Shown here: positions 45,859 through 54,501 of the stretch, in pieces
Layout of the letters: every line of letters starts with the position of its first letter
Position numbering within the stretch: the first letter of the stretch is position 1
Assembly (NCBI GenBank): GCA_005793345.1
Contig: SXSU01000050.1
Span: forward strand, 32,581 to 96,580
Reading direction: 5' to 3'
Source of the DNA: Bdellovibrionales bacterium
Lineage (GTDB): Bacteria > Bdellovibrionota > Bdellovibrionia > Bdellovibrionales > Bdellovibrionaceae
Length of the DNA: 64,000 nucleotides
Program-made: the position numbers and the translations under genes
Notes under the pieces: generated by a model
What the model saw: only the letters and a program-made list of their open reading frames with translations
Told to the model about the DNA's origin: nothing
Databases searched by the model: none

Positions 45859-48353
45859 CTTATATAGTTTTAAAACTTAAAAATAAATTTCTTGCTATAG
45901 TTTATTTTGCATTATTTTTATCAAGTTTATTTTTCGCAAAAACAACATGGGGTGAAACTGAGGGTTTACTTAATAAATTATTGGCCCCCGGCCCACTCAT
46001 ATCAGGTCATAGGGAACTAGAGTCCAAAGATTGTCTTAAATGTCATGACGCTGGAAAAGGAATTTCTGAATCAAAATGTTTGAGTTGTCATAAAGAGATT
46101 AAACCTTTTTTAGATGCTGATAAAGGCTTTCATGGGTTAGCTTCTAAGTCACAAACATGCATTCAATGTCATTTTGATCATAAGGGAAGAAGCTTTGATA
46201 GTACCTTAGTTAATAAAAAAAGTTTTGATCATGCAAAACTCACTGGGTATTCCCTTGATGGCAAACATAATGAACTTAAGTGCGAAGAATGCCATACAAA
46301 CAAAAGAACAAAAAAAGAAATTCGAAAAACAGATATTAGATTTTTGGGGACTCAAGCAACAAGCTGTAAAAGTTGTCATAAAAAGGATGATATTCATAAT
46401 TACACGGGAGATTTCTCTAAAAAAGACTGCAATACTTGTCATAATAATTTATCTTGGAAAGATAATATTAAATTCAACCATAATAAAGATACAAAGTTTA
46501 AACTTGAAGAAAAACACTCTACACTTAAATGCAACGATTGTCATTTAACAAATAAATCAAAAAAATTATTTCAATACCAATGGGGTTCTCATCTTGAACA
46601 AAAACAATGTTTAACTTGTCACCAAGATTTTCACAAAAATAAATTAAGCACAAAATTGAATAATGGAAATTGTCTAAACTGTCATGACCAGTCCAAATGG
46701 CCAATCGATAATTTTAATCACGGAGTAAGTGGATTTAAATTGCAAGGTAAACATAATGAACTAACTTGTGCTGAATGTCACCTCAATGCAAATAAGCCCA
46801 CTAAAAATAAATCTCAAATTAAAGTTAAAGATCTAACATTTACAGGATTAAAATCTCAATGTTTAAGTTGTCATAAAAATTCTCATCAAAATATAAAAAT
46901 GAATGAGTGTTCAAAATGTCATCAAGAAAATTCATGGCATAAAACATTAAACTTTGATCATAATACACAAACACATTTTGCACTTGATGGAAAGCATAGT
47001 GATCTTAAGTGCAATGACTGTCATTTGCCACAACCACAAAATTCTCAAACTATAAAACGTGGTTTGATTACTCTCAGTAGCCCTACTTATCATTGGGAAA
47101 AATTAAACTTAAAAACTTGTGAGTCATGTCATAGCTCACCTCATAAAGCTGAATTTAGTAAAGAACTTTTAGCTAATAAATGTACAACTTGCCATACAAC
47201 ACAAGATTGGTACACACAGAAATCTCAATCAGGATTTGATCACGCCAAAACAAGGTTTACTTTAACAGGTGCGCATACCAAAACTCGATGTAATGATTGT
47301 CACGGTGAAAATAAAAAGAAAATATTTAAATTTAATTCAATAGAGCAAAAATTTTGTATTGATTGCCATTCAAATATTCATGAAAATCAATTTTCAAAAA
47401 ACTACAGCACACAAAACTGCTCAGCATGCCATAGTACTGATAAATTTAATCATATACAAAATTTTAATCATGATCTTACAAACTTTAAACTTACTGGAAA
47501 ACATAAAGATACTAAGTGTTCAGAATGTCATACTCCAACAGTAAAAAACTATGAATTAAAATGGCCGAATCTTTCAAAATTAAATAAACAATCTCCTTCA
47601 ATTTCAAAATTTAAATTTGATAGCTTGAAATCGAATTCATGTCGTGAATGTCATGACGATTACCATAAAGGACAACTCTCGCAGAGCTGCTCACAATGCC
47701 ATACTGAAAATGGTTGGAAACCAACCACATTTAATCACAATGAACAAAGTCGATTTCATCTTTTAGGAAAGCATACAGAATTAAAATGTGAGAAATGTCA
47801 TGAATCAACTAAAGATTTAAAACCTCTGATTCACTTTAAACCTTTATCAAATCAATGTTCAGATTGTCATAAAGATGGACATAAAGGTAATTTTGGCAAA
47901 TCATGCCAAGAATGTCATAATGAAAAAGGATGGAAATCTACAAAAGATTTTCACAAAAATTTTACTTTAAGCGGTTTGCATTTTACATTAGAATGTTCTG
48001 AGTGTCATAAAGATGGAAAAAAACTTTCGGGCTTGAGTCAACAATGCATTGCTTGTCATCAAAAAGATGATGTTCACAATGGTTCATCACCCAATTGCAA
48101 TAACTGTCATACTCAACATTTTTGGGAAATTACTTCATTCAGGCATTCCCTCACAAAATTTCCACTGCGTGGAGCCCATCGAGCTATTGAGTGCAGTGAA
48201 TGTCATATTGGTGGAGTTTATAAAGGATTATCTAATAGCTGTGTTAGTTGCCATATAAACGATTTTAATGCAAATCCAGCACCCCATACTAGTGGAAATA
48301 CCAATTGTATTACCTGTCATAAAAATACATTTACATTTAGTGGAAGTCATTAA
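45855..48353 (+). CDS. 30-heme c-type cytochrome with nine tri-heme repeats
   Basis: 832 residues with a signal peptide (about 10-33). There are exactly 30 CxxCH motifs. After three N-terminal haems (CLKCH, CLSCH, CIQCH) nine repeats of 65-93 residues follow, each starting with F-[ND]-H...F-x-L-x-G-K-H then three CxxCH; GKH-type motifs fall near residues 137, 220, 299, 380, 473, 549, 639, 708 and 774. The His of FxH and GKH are good candidates for the second haem ligands. Such a chain could act as a wire across the periplasm. The partner barrel gene overlaps it by four bases. No lipobox. Function inferred from haem content and context. Confidence 0.93.
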   Translation: MTYIVLKLKNKFLAIVYFALFLSSLFFAKTTWGETEGLLNKLLAPGPLISGHRELESKDCLKCHDAGKGISESKCLSCHKEIKPFLDADKGFHGLASKSQTCIQCHFDHKGRSFDSTLVNKKSFDHAKLTGYSLDGKHNELKCEECHTNKRTKKEIRKTDIRFLGTQATSCKSCHKKDDIHNYTGDFSKKDCNTCHNNLSWKDNIKFNHNKDTKFKLEEKHSTLKCNDCHLTNKSKKLFQYQWGSHLEQKQCLTCHQDFHKNKLSTKLNNGNCLNCHDQSKWPIDNFNHGVSGFKLQGKHNELTCAECHLNANKPTKNKSQIKVKDLTFTGLKSQCLSCHKNSHQNIKMNECSKCHQENSWHKTLNFDHNTQTHFALDGKHSDLKCNDCHLPQPQNSQTIKRGLITLSSPTYHWEKLNLKTCESCHSSPHKAEFSKELLANKCTTCHTTQDWYTQKSQSGFDHAKTRFTLTGAHTKTRCNDCHGENKKKIFKFNSIEQKFCIDCHSNIHENQFSKNYSTQNCSACHSTDKFNHIQNFNHDLTNFKLTGKHKDTKCSECHTPTVKNYELKWPNLSKLNKQSPSISKFKFDSLKSNSCRECHDDYHKGQLSQSCSQCHTENGWKPTTFNHNEQSRFHLLGKHTELKCEKCHESTKDLKPLIHFKPLSNQCSDCHKDGHKGNFGKSCQECHNEKGWKSTKDFHKNFTLSGLHFTLECSECHKDGKKLSGLSQQCIACHQKDDVHNGSSPNCNNCHTQHFWEITSFRHSLTKFPLRGAHRAIECSECHIGGVYKGLSNSCVSCHINDFNANPAPHTSGNTNCITCHKNTFTFSGSH

Positions 48354-48355
48354 TG

Positions 48356-48420
48356 TTACTTTTCATGATTAAGTCTGATCGCTTAGAGATTATATGCGAG
48401 ACAAAATCATGCGCCGTAAT
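48356..48420 (-). repeat. Palindromic module C, type 2 arm (minus orientation)
   Basis: Reads TTCATGATTAAGTCTGATCG to ACAAAATCATGCGCCGTAAT. The right part is the type 2 arm (GGCGC on the other strand). The inner hairpin is decayed (TCGC-ttaga-GATT). It lies between the convergent 30-heme and thioredoxin genes and begins two bases after the cytochrome stop codon. Confidence 0.75.
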
Positions 48421-48450
48421 TTTTCTCTTTTTTTACCATTTTCTTTTAAA

Positions 48451-49080
48451 TCACTTTTGATCTAGTTGAGACGAAGAGGTTTCAAATTTATTAATTAAAT
48501 TTGCCTCATCCCAATTGAATGAACCACTAATTTTAATGAGTTTATTTTTTTTAATTTGATAAACAAAAGTTTCTGGTAATTTGTTAACTTTAAAATTCAT
48601 TGCAAGATTTCTATTATCATCCCAAAGAATTTCTATATTTTTGTTTTTATATTTTGGAAAAGATTTTAAAAATACTTCAATATCTTTTAGAGATGAGTCT
48701 TGAGATATTGCAAATAAAAAAAAACGATTTGAATTTTTTTGAACAAATCGCAAAAGTGATGGAGTTTCCTCTATACAAGGTGGACACCATGTTGCCCAAA
48801 AATTATATATAATATAATCATACGTAACTAAGGTTTCTTTATTTACTAAAAAACCATTTATATTTTTTGTATTTAATATTAACTCTAGTGGAATCATGTT
48901 TTTTTGGATGTCAATTTTTTGAGTATTAATAAAATAATTTTTCTTAAATAAAATTAAGTATAAGAAAACTAAAAATACACTCAACAATATTATTGATGAC
49001 ATTAACATTCGAGATCGAATACCATTTTTAATAATTTGTAAAATTCTCTGATAAAGACTACTATTTTTTATTTCATTCAT
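48451..49080 (-). CDS. TlpA/ResA-like thiol:disulfide oxidoreductase
   Basis: About 209 residues. A single TM helix at about residues 27-45 anchors it, with the thioredoxin domain in the periplasm. Active site WATWCPPC (Cys99, Cys102) lies in YNFWATWCPPCIEETPSLL, and the cis-Pro segment KLPETFVY follows. ResA/CcmG proteins reduce the CxxCH cysteines before haem attachment, so this is likely the reductant for system II nearby. The ATG used lies two codons inside a TTG; either is possible. It starts 10 bases after hflX. Confidence 0.88.
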   Translation of the reverse strand: MNEIKNSSLYQRILQIIKNGIRSRMLMSSIILLSVFLVFLYLILFKKNYFINTQKIDIQKNMIPLELILNTKNINGFLVNKETLVTYDYIIYNFWATWCPPCIEETPSLLRFVQKNSNRFFLFAISQDSSLKDIEVFLKSFPKYKNKNIEILWDDNRNLAMNFKVNKLPETFVYQIKKNKLIKISGSFNWDEANLINKFETSSSQLDQK

Positions 49081-49090
49081 AAACAAAGAC

Positions 49091-50545
49091 CTAAGATAAG
49101 AATCTTTTCTTAATTTGACTTATTAATTCAGGAGTACTTCTTACTTTTAAAGTTACTCCTTTTTCATCATAGGACTCTTGTAGTACTCTCATTTTTAAGC
49201 GAATTTCACCAATAGCTCCCTGCACGTGATACGGAATTTTAAGATCTTCATCAATCATATCACTTTCAAAATAACTCATTATTTTATTTCGCAAAAATAA
49301 AAGATCTTCTTTTTCACGAGTTGAAATTAAAATAGCTTCTGGAAATTCTACTTGAAGTAAACTTTTTTCTTCTTCAGATAATTTATCTTTTTTATTTAGT
49401 ATTAATAACTGTGGGACCTCATTCGCACCAACTTCCGTTAAAACGTCTTGTGTGACTTTTAATTGCGATCGAAAAGAGGAATCTGAAGCGTCAACCACAA
49501 ATAAAAGTAAAGAGGCATTTAATGCTTCATCAAGGGTCGATTTAAAAGAAGCGACTAAATCATGGGGAAGTTTTTTAATAAATCCAACGGTATCTGATAA
49601 TAAAACTTTGGGACGTGTTTCAGGGTAAATAGGTCGAATAGTAGTATCAAGGGTTGCAAATAATTTATCAGCAACAAGGACTTCACTGCCTGTCATTGCT
49701 CGCATCAATGAAGATTTTCCTGCATTTGTATAACCAACTAGTGCCACACATAGTTCTTGTTGGCGTCTAGCCCGTCGGACTTCGTGTTCATTGCCAATGG
49801 ATGCTAGTTCCATTTTAAGTTCTTTTATTCTATCTCTGATTTTTCTTTTATCAAGTTCAAGACTGCTTTCTCCAGCGCCCTTACCGCCAACTCCGCCCCC
49901 TTGACGATCTTCACTACCACCTGTTTCACGTAATCTCGGAGCAACATATGTTAAGCGTGCAATTTCAACTTGGAGACGAGCAGCTCTCGTGCGAGCATGT
50001 CGACTAAAAATTTCGATGATCACACCTGTACGATCTAAAACTGTAACTCCAGTTGCACTTTCTAGATTTCTTATTTGTGATGGAGAAAGATCAGTATCAA
50101 CAATGACTATTTGAGCAGAACCAATTTTTTCTTTGGATAAAACTGGCTCGACTTCGTTTTCACTGACGCTTTCAATTTCTTCATCATCTTCATCATCTTC
50201 TTTTTTAGTAAGCTCATTTTTCCACTTCTGAGCAGCTTTACTGAGTTTATGTTCAACCATAGAAGAAACTTCGCCAGTGCCTCCTGTCCATAAAGCTAAT
50301 TCTTTTAATTTTCCAGCACCTAGAATTAATGCTGCACGATCAGAATTTCGCTTTTGTGTGACTTGACCAACTACTCTATAACCAAGAGTCGTGACTAATC
50401 TTGTTAATTCCTGCAGTGAACTTTCTAGATCACTACTTGATATTGATGGCAATTGAATCCCAACTAAAACAGCGTTGTTAATTGTTTCATTATTGGAATT
50501 GGAAGTGGAATTTTGTAATTTATTTGAATTTTGATTACTCGACAT
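49091..50545 (-). CDS. hflX: GTPase HflX
   Basis: 484 residues. The N-terminal HflX domain contains LVTTLGYRVVGQVTQKR and GAGKLKELA, and the linker ARTRAARLQVEIARLTYVAPRL is the family signature. The G domain has G1 GYTNAGKSSL, G2 TTIRPI, G3 DTVGFIKKLP and G4 NKKD. HflX binds 50S subunits and splits stalled ribosomes under stress. An acidic insertion (KEDDEDDEEIESVSENEVEP) of about 25 residues near residue 117, in the N-terminal domain, is unusual. Ten bases separate it from the downstream TlpA gene, so they may be cotranscribed. Confidence 0.95.
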   Translation of the reverse strand: MSSNQNSNKLQNSTSNSNNETINNAVLVGIQLPSISSSDLESSLQELTRLVTTLGYRVVGQVTQKRNSDRAALILGAGKLKELALWTGGTGEVSSMVEHKLSKAAQKWKNELTKKEDDEDDEEIESVSENEVEPVLSKEKIGSAQIVIVDTDLSPSQIRNLESATGVTVLDRTGVIIEIFSRHARTRAARLQVEIARLTYVAPRLRETGGSEDRQGGGVGGKGAGESSLELDKRKIRDRIKELKMELASIGNEHEVRRARRQQELCVALVGYTNAGKSSLMRAMTGSEVLVADKLFATLDTTIRPIYPETRPKVLLSDTVGFIKKLPHDLVASFKSTLDEALNASLLLFVVDASDSSFRSQLKVTQDVLTEVGANEVPQLLILNKKDKLSEEEKSLLQVEFPEAILISTREKEDLLFLRNKIMSYFESDMIDEDLKIPYHVQGAIGEIRLKMRVLQESYDEKGVTLKVRSTPELISQIKKRFLS

Positions 50546-50585
50546 ATAATTTGGATATTCACATTAAAATAAATAAAAGTATAGT

Positions 50586-51104
50586 TTAATCGTTGAGAAA
50601 TGGATCTTTTGGGTAATCCTTCTTAACATGACAGGTAACCATTCTTAAATCATCAACAGCTTGTGCCCAAATTAAATGCCCTTTTCCATCGTGTTGAAAA
50701 ACAAAAGTGCCATTTAATGAATTATGACCATATATCATTATTTCTTCAATTTCACCATAACTACTATGAACTGTTTGTTGGATTTCAACTAAATCACTTG
50801 GCAAAAAACTCATTTTTATATCCATCAATCCCAACCAGGGTCCCTTTGAAAAAAAATGGATAAATAAACTTTCAGATTTCTTTTCTCCATTTAAAAAAAA
50901 TCTAGATTCATTTGTTTTGGAAGTTTTAACTTTGCAGACTAACTCTTGAACTGGTTTTAGTTTTTTTAATAGGCCATAAATTTTTTCAATTCCATCTGAT
51001 CCTAATGTAGAAGTAGCACTAGTTGCAATTCTAAAGGGATTCAATATCAAAACAAGAATTAAAATATTTAAAGTCACTCGCTTATTCAATTTAAAATAAA
51101 TCAT
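50586..51104 (-). CDS. Small exported protein, unknown
   Basis: 172 residues. Signal peptide after a basic start (KLNKRVTLNILILVLILNPFRIATSA, cleavage near TSA). Mature protein: a helical start (IEKIYGLLKKLKPVQELVCKVKTS) then beta strands (MDIKMSFLPSDLVEIQQTV, MIYGHNSLNGTFVFQHDG), with two Cys (LVCKV and VTCHV), about 100 residues apart, likely bridged. It resembles periplasmic lipid- or protein-binding folds in outline only. It is 40 bases upstream of hflX on the same strand and may share its transcript. No family recognised. Confidence 0.66.
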   Translation of the reverse strand: MIYFKLNKRVTLNILILVLILNPFRIATSATSTLGSDGIEKIYGLLKKLKPVQELVCKVKTSKTNESRFFLNGEKKSESLFIHFFSKGPWLGLMDIKMSFLPSDLVEIQQTVHSSYGEIEEIMIYGHNSLNGTFVFQHDGKGHLIWAQAVDDLRMVTCHVKKDYPKDPFLND

Positions 51105-51529
51105 AATTTACCTCTACATAGTTCTCTAATATCTGAACTTTAACAAGTCAAAAACTTCTTAAATCAATTGTTTTTATAACTAATATAAAAGTCTAAAGTA
51201 AAATAAACTCAGAGTAGACTGATTACCTTCACTTTGTAATTCAAAATCTTAAATTTTTTAATTATTGATTCTTTTTTACGAAACTAACTTTGTATCAACA
51301 AAAAATCACTGATTGTAAATGAGAAGAAACTACAATCTATATTATTTAATGATGTAAGCAATATGATCATTAGGTCTTATAATTGCAAATTTATATGAAG
51401 TTATCTTCTTTTGATTTAAAGATTTAAACTTATGATTATTGATTTTTCAATAAAATCAACAAACAAAACAATATTTCTCACATCTTAAAATTTCCAAAAT
51501 TGGTCTTTCATTTGCAGTAATCAATAAAT
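51105..51529. other. AT-rich intergenic region, nothing distinct seen
   Basis: About 425 bases upstream of the minus-strand exported gene and the possible peptide gene. A/T runs throughout, without palindromic elements, terminators or reading frames over about 20 codons with a plausible start. It must contain the promoter of the hflX unit. Confidence 0.4.
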
Positions 51530-51652
51530 ATGGAAAATATAATAATAAAAAATCAAAAGAATAAAAAAACAAAACAAATTTATTCCTACGGAGCTGGCGG
51601 TATAGAGTATCCAAGTTCAATAACAAATAACTTTCACGGCAGTGCTAAATAA
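51530..51652 (+). CDS. Possible 40-residue peptide gene
   Basis: An ATG frame encodes a basic N-terminal half (MENIIIKNQKNKKTKQ) followed by IYSYGAGGIEYPSSITNNF and HGSAK. The second half is coded by the most G+C-rich stretch in this 550-base gap, a hint of coding. No Shine-Dalgarno is visible. It ends one base before the stop codon of the convergent beta-propeller gene. A basic leader, Gly-Gly and a Ser/Thr/Tyr-rich tail recall small secreted or modified peptides, but nothing nearby (no maturase or ABC transporter) supports that. Treat as tentative. Confidence 0.35.
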   Translation: MENIIIKNQKNKKTKQIYSYGAGGIEYPSSITNNFHGSAK

Positions 51653-51653
51653 A

Positions 51654-53408
51654 TTAAATTCTCAAATTATTAGAAAATTCACAACGATCAAAGCCATTAA
51701 CCTTAAATTCAAGACTAGTCTCGTTAGGATTATCAAAATCTAATTTATTTTTTTTAACTCCAAACCTAGAAAATGTATAGATTGTATTGTCTATTTCAAT
51801 GATTCGTTGAATATCAAATGATTTATGTTCAGATCCCCACCAAAATAAAGTTTGATAAAAATCTTTTCCACAATATTTTGATACCCATTCTTGATGAGAT
51901 ATTCGCTTTATTTCTTGGGCACCATGAGAATTATCAAATTGCAATATAATTGCACCAGAAAATTTTAACTTATTGCTAAAGTTTGAGTGTTCAAAATCTA
52001 ACTCAACCAATGGAAACATAATTCGCCCTGTATCTTTTGATACTGTTAAAGCTTTAAAGTTAGCTGTAGCTTCAGAGGTCGAACCCCTTTGCCCCCAAAC
52101 CTTTGTGTAAACTTCAAATGGATTTGATATGCTTTTAAAATCAAAAATTGATATTTTGATGCCATCTAGAATTTCAAAATTTTCATTATTTAGTTTTGTA
52201 TTGTAACCAAGTCCAACAATATTATCATTATTTATTTTTTTTAATTGTGTTGAAAATCCAGGTGAATCAAGTGAGGCTTTTAAAATTATATTATATGGAT
52301 CAGATAGATCAAAAATAAATAGAGGGTCTATATTTTTATAAGTAACAACATATAATATATTTTCATAAAAATAACTCGATTTTATATCTTCTTCTAATCC
52401 AAAAATTTGTGATTGCGATTTAATTTCATAATTATTATAATCATTTTTTCCATAGGCAAGAATCATATTATAATTTAGTTTATGAGTAACCAGGAAAAGA
52501 TTTTCTCCTCGAACGTGGATTGCACTTTTATCTTTTAATGTACCTTTAAATTTAAGAATTTGATCAAGAATAGGTGCCTCACTATTTAATCTTATTCTAC
52601 GAACATAAGTCTCATCTTGTGACTGAAAATTAAAGTCATAATTATAATTTTTAGCAACTAATAATAACTCCTTATTGGTCATATAAATAAAATCTGTTCC
52701 CCCCATTAAACCCAATTGATTAAATTTTAAGTTATTCAAATTCATTTGGTAGATGTACGATATTTGTGAGCTTCCATCTTGCAAATTAGGTATAAATATC
52801 TTTTTACATTCTGCTTCGGAATAGTTCGAATTATAAAAAGCATTTGTAATCACAATCAATTGATTATCAATAATTCGATAATTAACAATCTGTCCTTTAA
52901 AAGATTTTTTATCTATTAAATTTATTTTATTTATTAGTCCATAAGTATAAATATAGGTTTGAAATTCATCTGATATTAATAAAAATAAATTTTCTTTTGT
53001 TACAACTAACTCTCCAAAGTTTAACATTTTCTCTTCAAAATTAATACTTATACTCGATTGAAAATTATTTTTATTAATAATTTCAATAGTACCAGTTCTT
53101 AAAAAGAAAAAATAGTCTTCATTCTGCTGGAGAATATCACCTTCTTTGACATCCTCAACTTGATTTACGAAGTGTTGGGTAAATTGTTTATTTTCATTTG
53201 AAGAGGCAAGATTAACAAGATGTGGATGTTTTAAAAAATAAGCTTCAATTTCTTGACATGAATTAAAATTTTTTATTTGACCAAACCATTCCGGAGCCGG
53301 ATTAATGGGGTCAATCATATCAATATCCTTACGTTGAAGAACATTTTGGTCACATCCAACTATAAAATTAAAAAAAATGAACAGAATTAAATACAAATAT
53401 TGAATCAT
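51654..53408 (-). CDS. Beta-propeller domain lipoprotein (PF09826-like)
   Basis: About 584 residues. The ATG chosen has GGAGGAG just upstream; the longer frame from further upstream adds 13 implausible residues. Signal peptide with lipobox I-V-G-C (FNFIVGCDQN). The mature protein is a run of beta-propeller blades: repeated strands such as KGQIVNYRIIDNQLIVITNAF, KSAIHVRGENLFLVTHKL, SSYFYENILYVVTYKN and PLFIFDLSDPYNIILKASLDSPG, which match secreted beta-propeller proteins of the Beta_propel family. Function unknown, perhaps surface sensing or binding. It diverges from the TIGR02147 regulator. Confidence 0.82.
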   Translation of the reverse strand: MIQYLYLILFIFFNFIVGCDQNVLQRKDIDMIDPINPAPEWFGQIKNFNSCQEIEAYFLKHPHLVNLASSNENKQFTQHFVNQVEDVKEGDILQQNEDYFFFLRTGTIEIINKNNFQSSISINFEEKMLNFGELVVTKENLFLLISDEFQTYIYTYGLINKINLIDKKSFKGQIVNYRIIDNQLIVITNAFYNSNYSEAECKKIFIPNLQDGSSQISYIYQMNLNNLKFNQLGLMGGTDFIYMTNKELLLVAKNYNYDFNFQSQDETYVRRIRLNSEAPILDQILKFKGTLKDKSAIHVRGENLFLVTHKLNYNMILAYGKNDYNNYEIKSQSQIFGLEEDIKSSYFYENILYVVTYKNIDPLFIFDLSDPYNIILKASLDSPGFSTQLKKINNDNIVGLGYNTKLNNENFEILDGIKISIFDFKSISNPFEVYTKVWGQRGSTSEATANFKALTVSKDTGRIMFPLVELDFEHSNFSNKLKFSGAIILQFDNSHGAQEIKRISHQEWVSKYCGKDFYQTLFWWGSEHKSFDIQRIIEIDNTIYTFSRFGVKKNKLDFDNPNETSLEFKVNGFDRCEFSNNLRI

Positions 53409-53486
53409 AAGAACTCCTCCATGTTTAAAGGTTAATAGAATATACATTTATATCTCAATTAATATTTCAATATATGCAAATATATC

Positions 53487-53590
53487 GTATACTATTAGTA
53501 TACATATTTTAATCCTATCTATATGTTTTTATTATTTAAATAACTATATAAATTTCTATAATTAATATATTAAATTATATTTTGTATACA
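53487..53590. promoter_or_regulatory. GTATAC repeats, candidate operator between divergent genes
   Basis: GTATAC-tatta-GTATAC (53487-53503) is a 17-base inverted repeat, and a third copy within TGTATACA lies near 53584, about 70 bases before the regulator ATG. The 250-base region separates the beta-propeller lipoprotein and the TIGR02147 regulator. Position suits autoregulation and control of the neighbour, but this is inference; the DNA is AT-rich. Confidence 0.4.
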
Positions 53591-53659
53591 ATATTGAATA
53601 TTATTGAGATACTAAAACTACTCTATCATTTTTTAAAATTATAAGAAGGAACTCTACTA

Positions 53660-54481
53660 ATGAATATTTTCAAATATGATGATTATCGAAAAATTATATT
53701 AGACTTAATTAAACTCCGACAGAAAGAGAAAAAAACATTTTCTTATCGTTGGTTTTCACAAAAAGCTGGTTTTACTTCGCCTAATATATTAAATTTAGTG
53801 GTAAAAGGTAAACGACATTTGTCTTTAGAGAGTGCTGAAAAAGTTATTGAAGTTTTTCATCTAAAAAAAAATGAAGGTGATTTTTTTAAAACATTATTAC
53901 AGTTTCAAAAATCAAAAAATTTATCTGAAAAAGAGTTTTTCGCCAGAGAACTTATTAAATTTAAAAAATACCAAGAACAATATCCAATTTCAAAAACGCA
54001 ACTTAATTATTATTCTGATTGGTTTAATATTCCTATCCGCGAAGTTTTTACTTTAAAAAATAGTCCTAAGTCGACACAGCAAATAAGTGAATTACTAATT
54101 CCAACGGTTAATCAAGTTGATGTTGAAAAATCTCTTTTAAATTTAGAAAAACTTGGATTAATTGAAAAACAAAAGTCCCAATATATTTTAAATGAAGAAA
54201 GCATCTCTACCGGGAATAAATTCGCAAGTTTTGGAGTTGTAACTTATCATAAAAAAATGATGCAAATTGCTGCTGAAGCTCTTGATCGCTTTACAGCTCA
54301 AGAGCGTGAAATATCCAGTGTTACAATAGCTCTCTCAGAAGAAAAATTTACCGTTTTAAAAAAAATGATTGAAGATTTTAGAGATCAATTGATGAATCTT
54401 TCGAAAGAAGATTCAGAAAAAGAAAGAATATATCAAATGAATTTTCAATTATTTCCACTATCTAAAAAGAATATTGAATAA
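53660..54481 (+). CDS. TIGR02147-family regulator
   Basis: 273 residues. The N-terminus is an XRE-like HTH with family hallmarks: FKYDDYRKIILDLIKLR, SYRWFSQKAGFTSPNILNLVVKGKRHLS and ESAEKVIEVFHLKKNEGDFFKTLLQF. The C-terminal DUF4423 region (about 85-265) includes YYSDWFNIPIREVFTL, LEKLGLIEKQ and QMNFQLFPLSKK. This family is abundant in Bdellovibrio and Fibrobacter, with unknown regulatory targets. GAAGGAA lies about ten bases before the ATG. It is followed 20 bases later by a lipoprotein of the TGNPG type, a common pairing in these bacteria as I recall. Confidence 0.9.
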   Translation: MNIFKYDDYRKIILDLIKLRQKEKKTFSYRWFSQKAGFTSPNILNLVVKGKRHLSLESAEKVIEVFHLKKNEGDFFKTLLQFQKSKNLSEKEFFARELIKFKKYQEQYPISKTQLNYYSDWFNIPIREVFTLKNSPKSTQQISELLIPTVNQVDVEKSLLNLEKLGLIEKQKSQYILNEESISTGNKFASFGVVTYHKKMMQIAAEALDRFTAQEREISSVTIALSEEKFTVLKKMIEDFRDQLMNLSKEDSEKERIYQMNFQLFPLSKKNIE

Positions 54482-54501
54482 CTTTTTAATAAAGGCAATC
54501 T

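Noticed and set aside
46225..46548. Plus-strand frame of 107 codons inside the 30-heme gene
   Set aside because: Lies within the cytochrome in another frame; low-complexity Ile/Lys peptide caused by the repeats.
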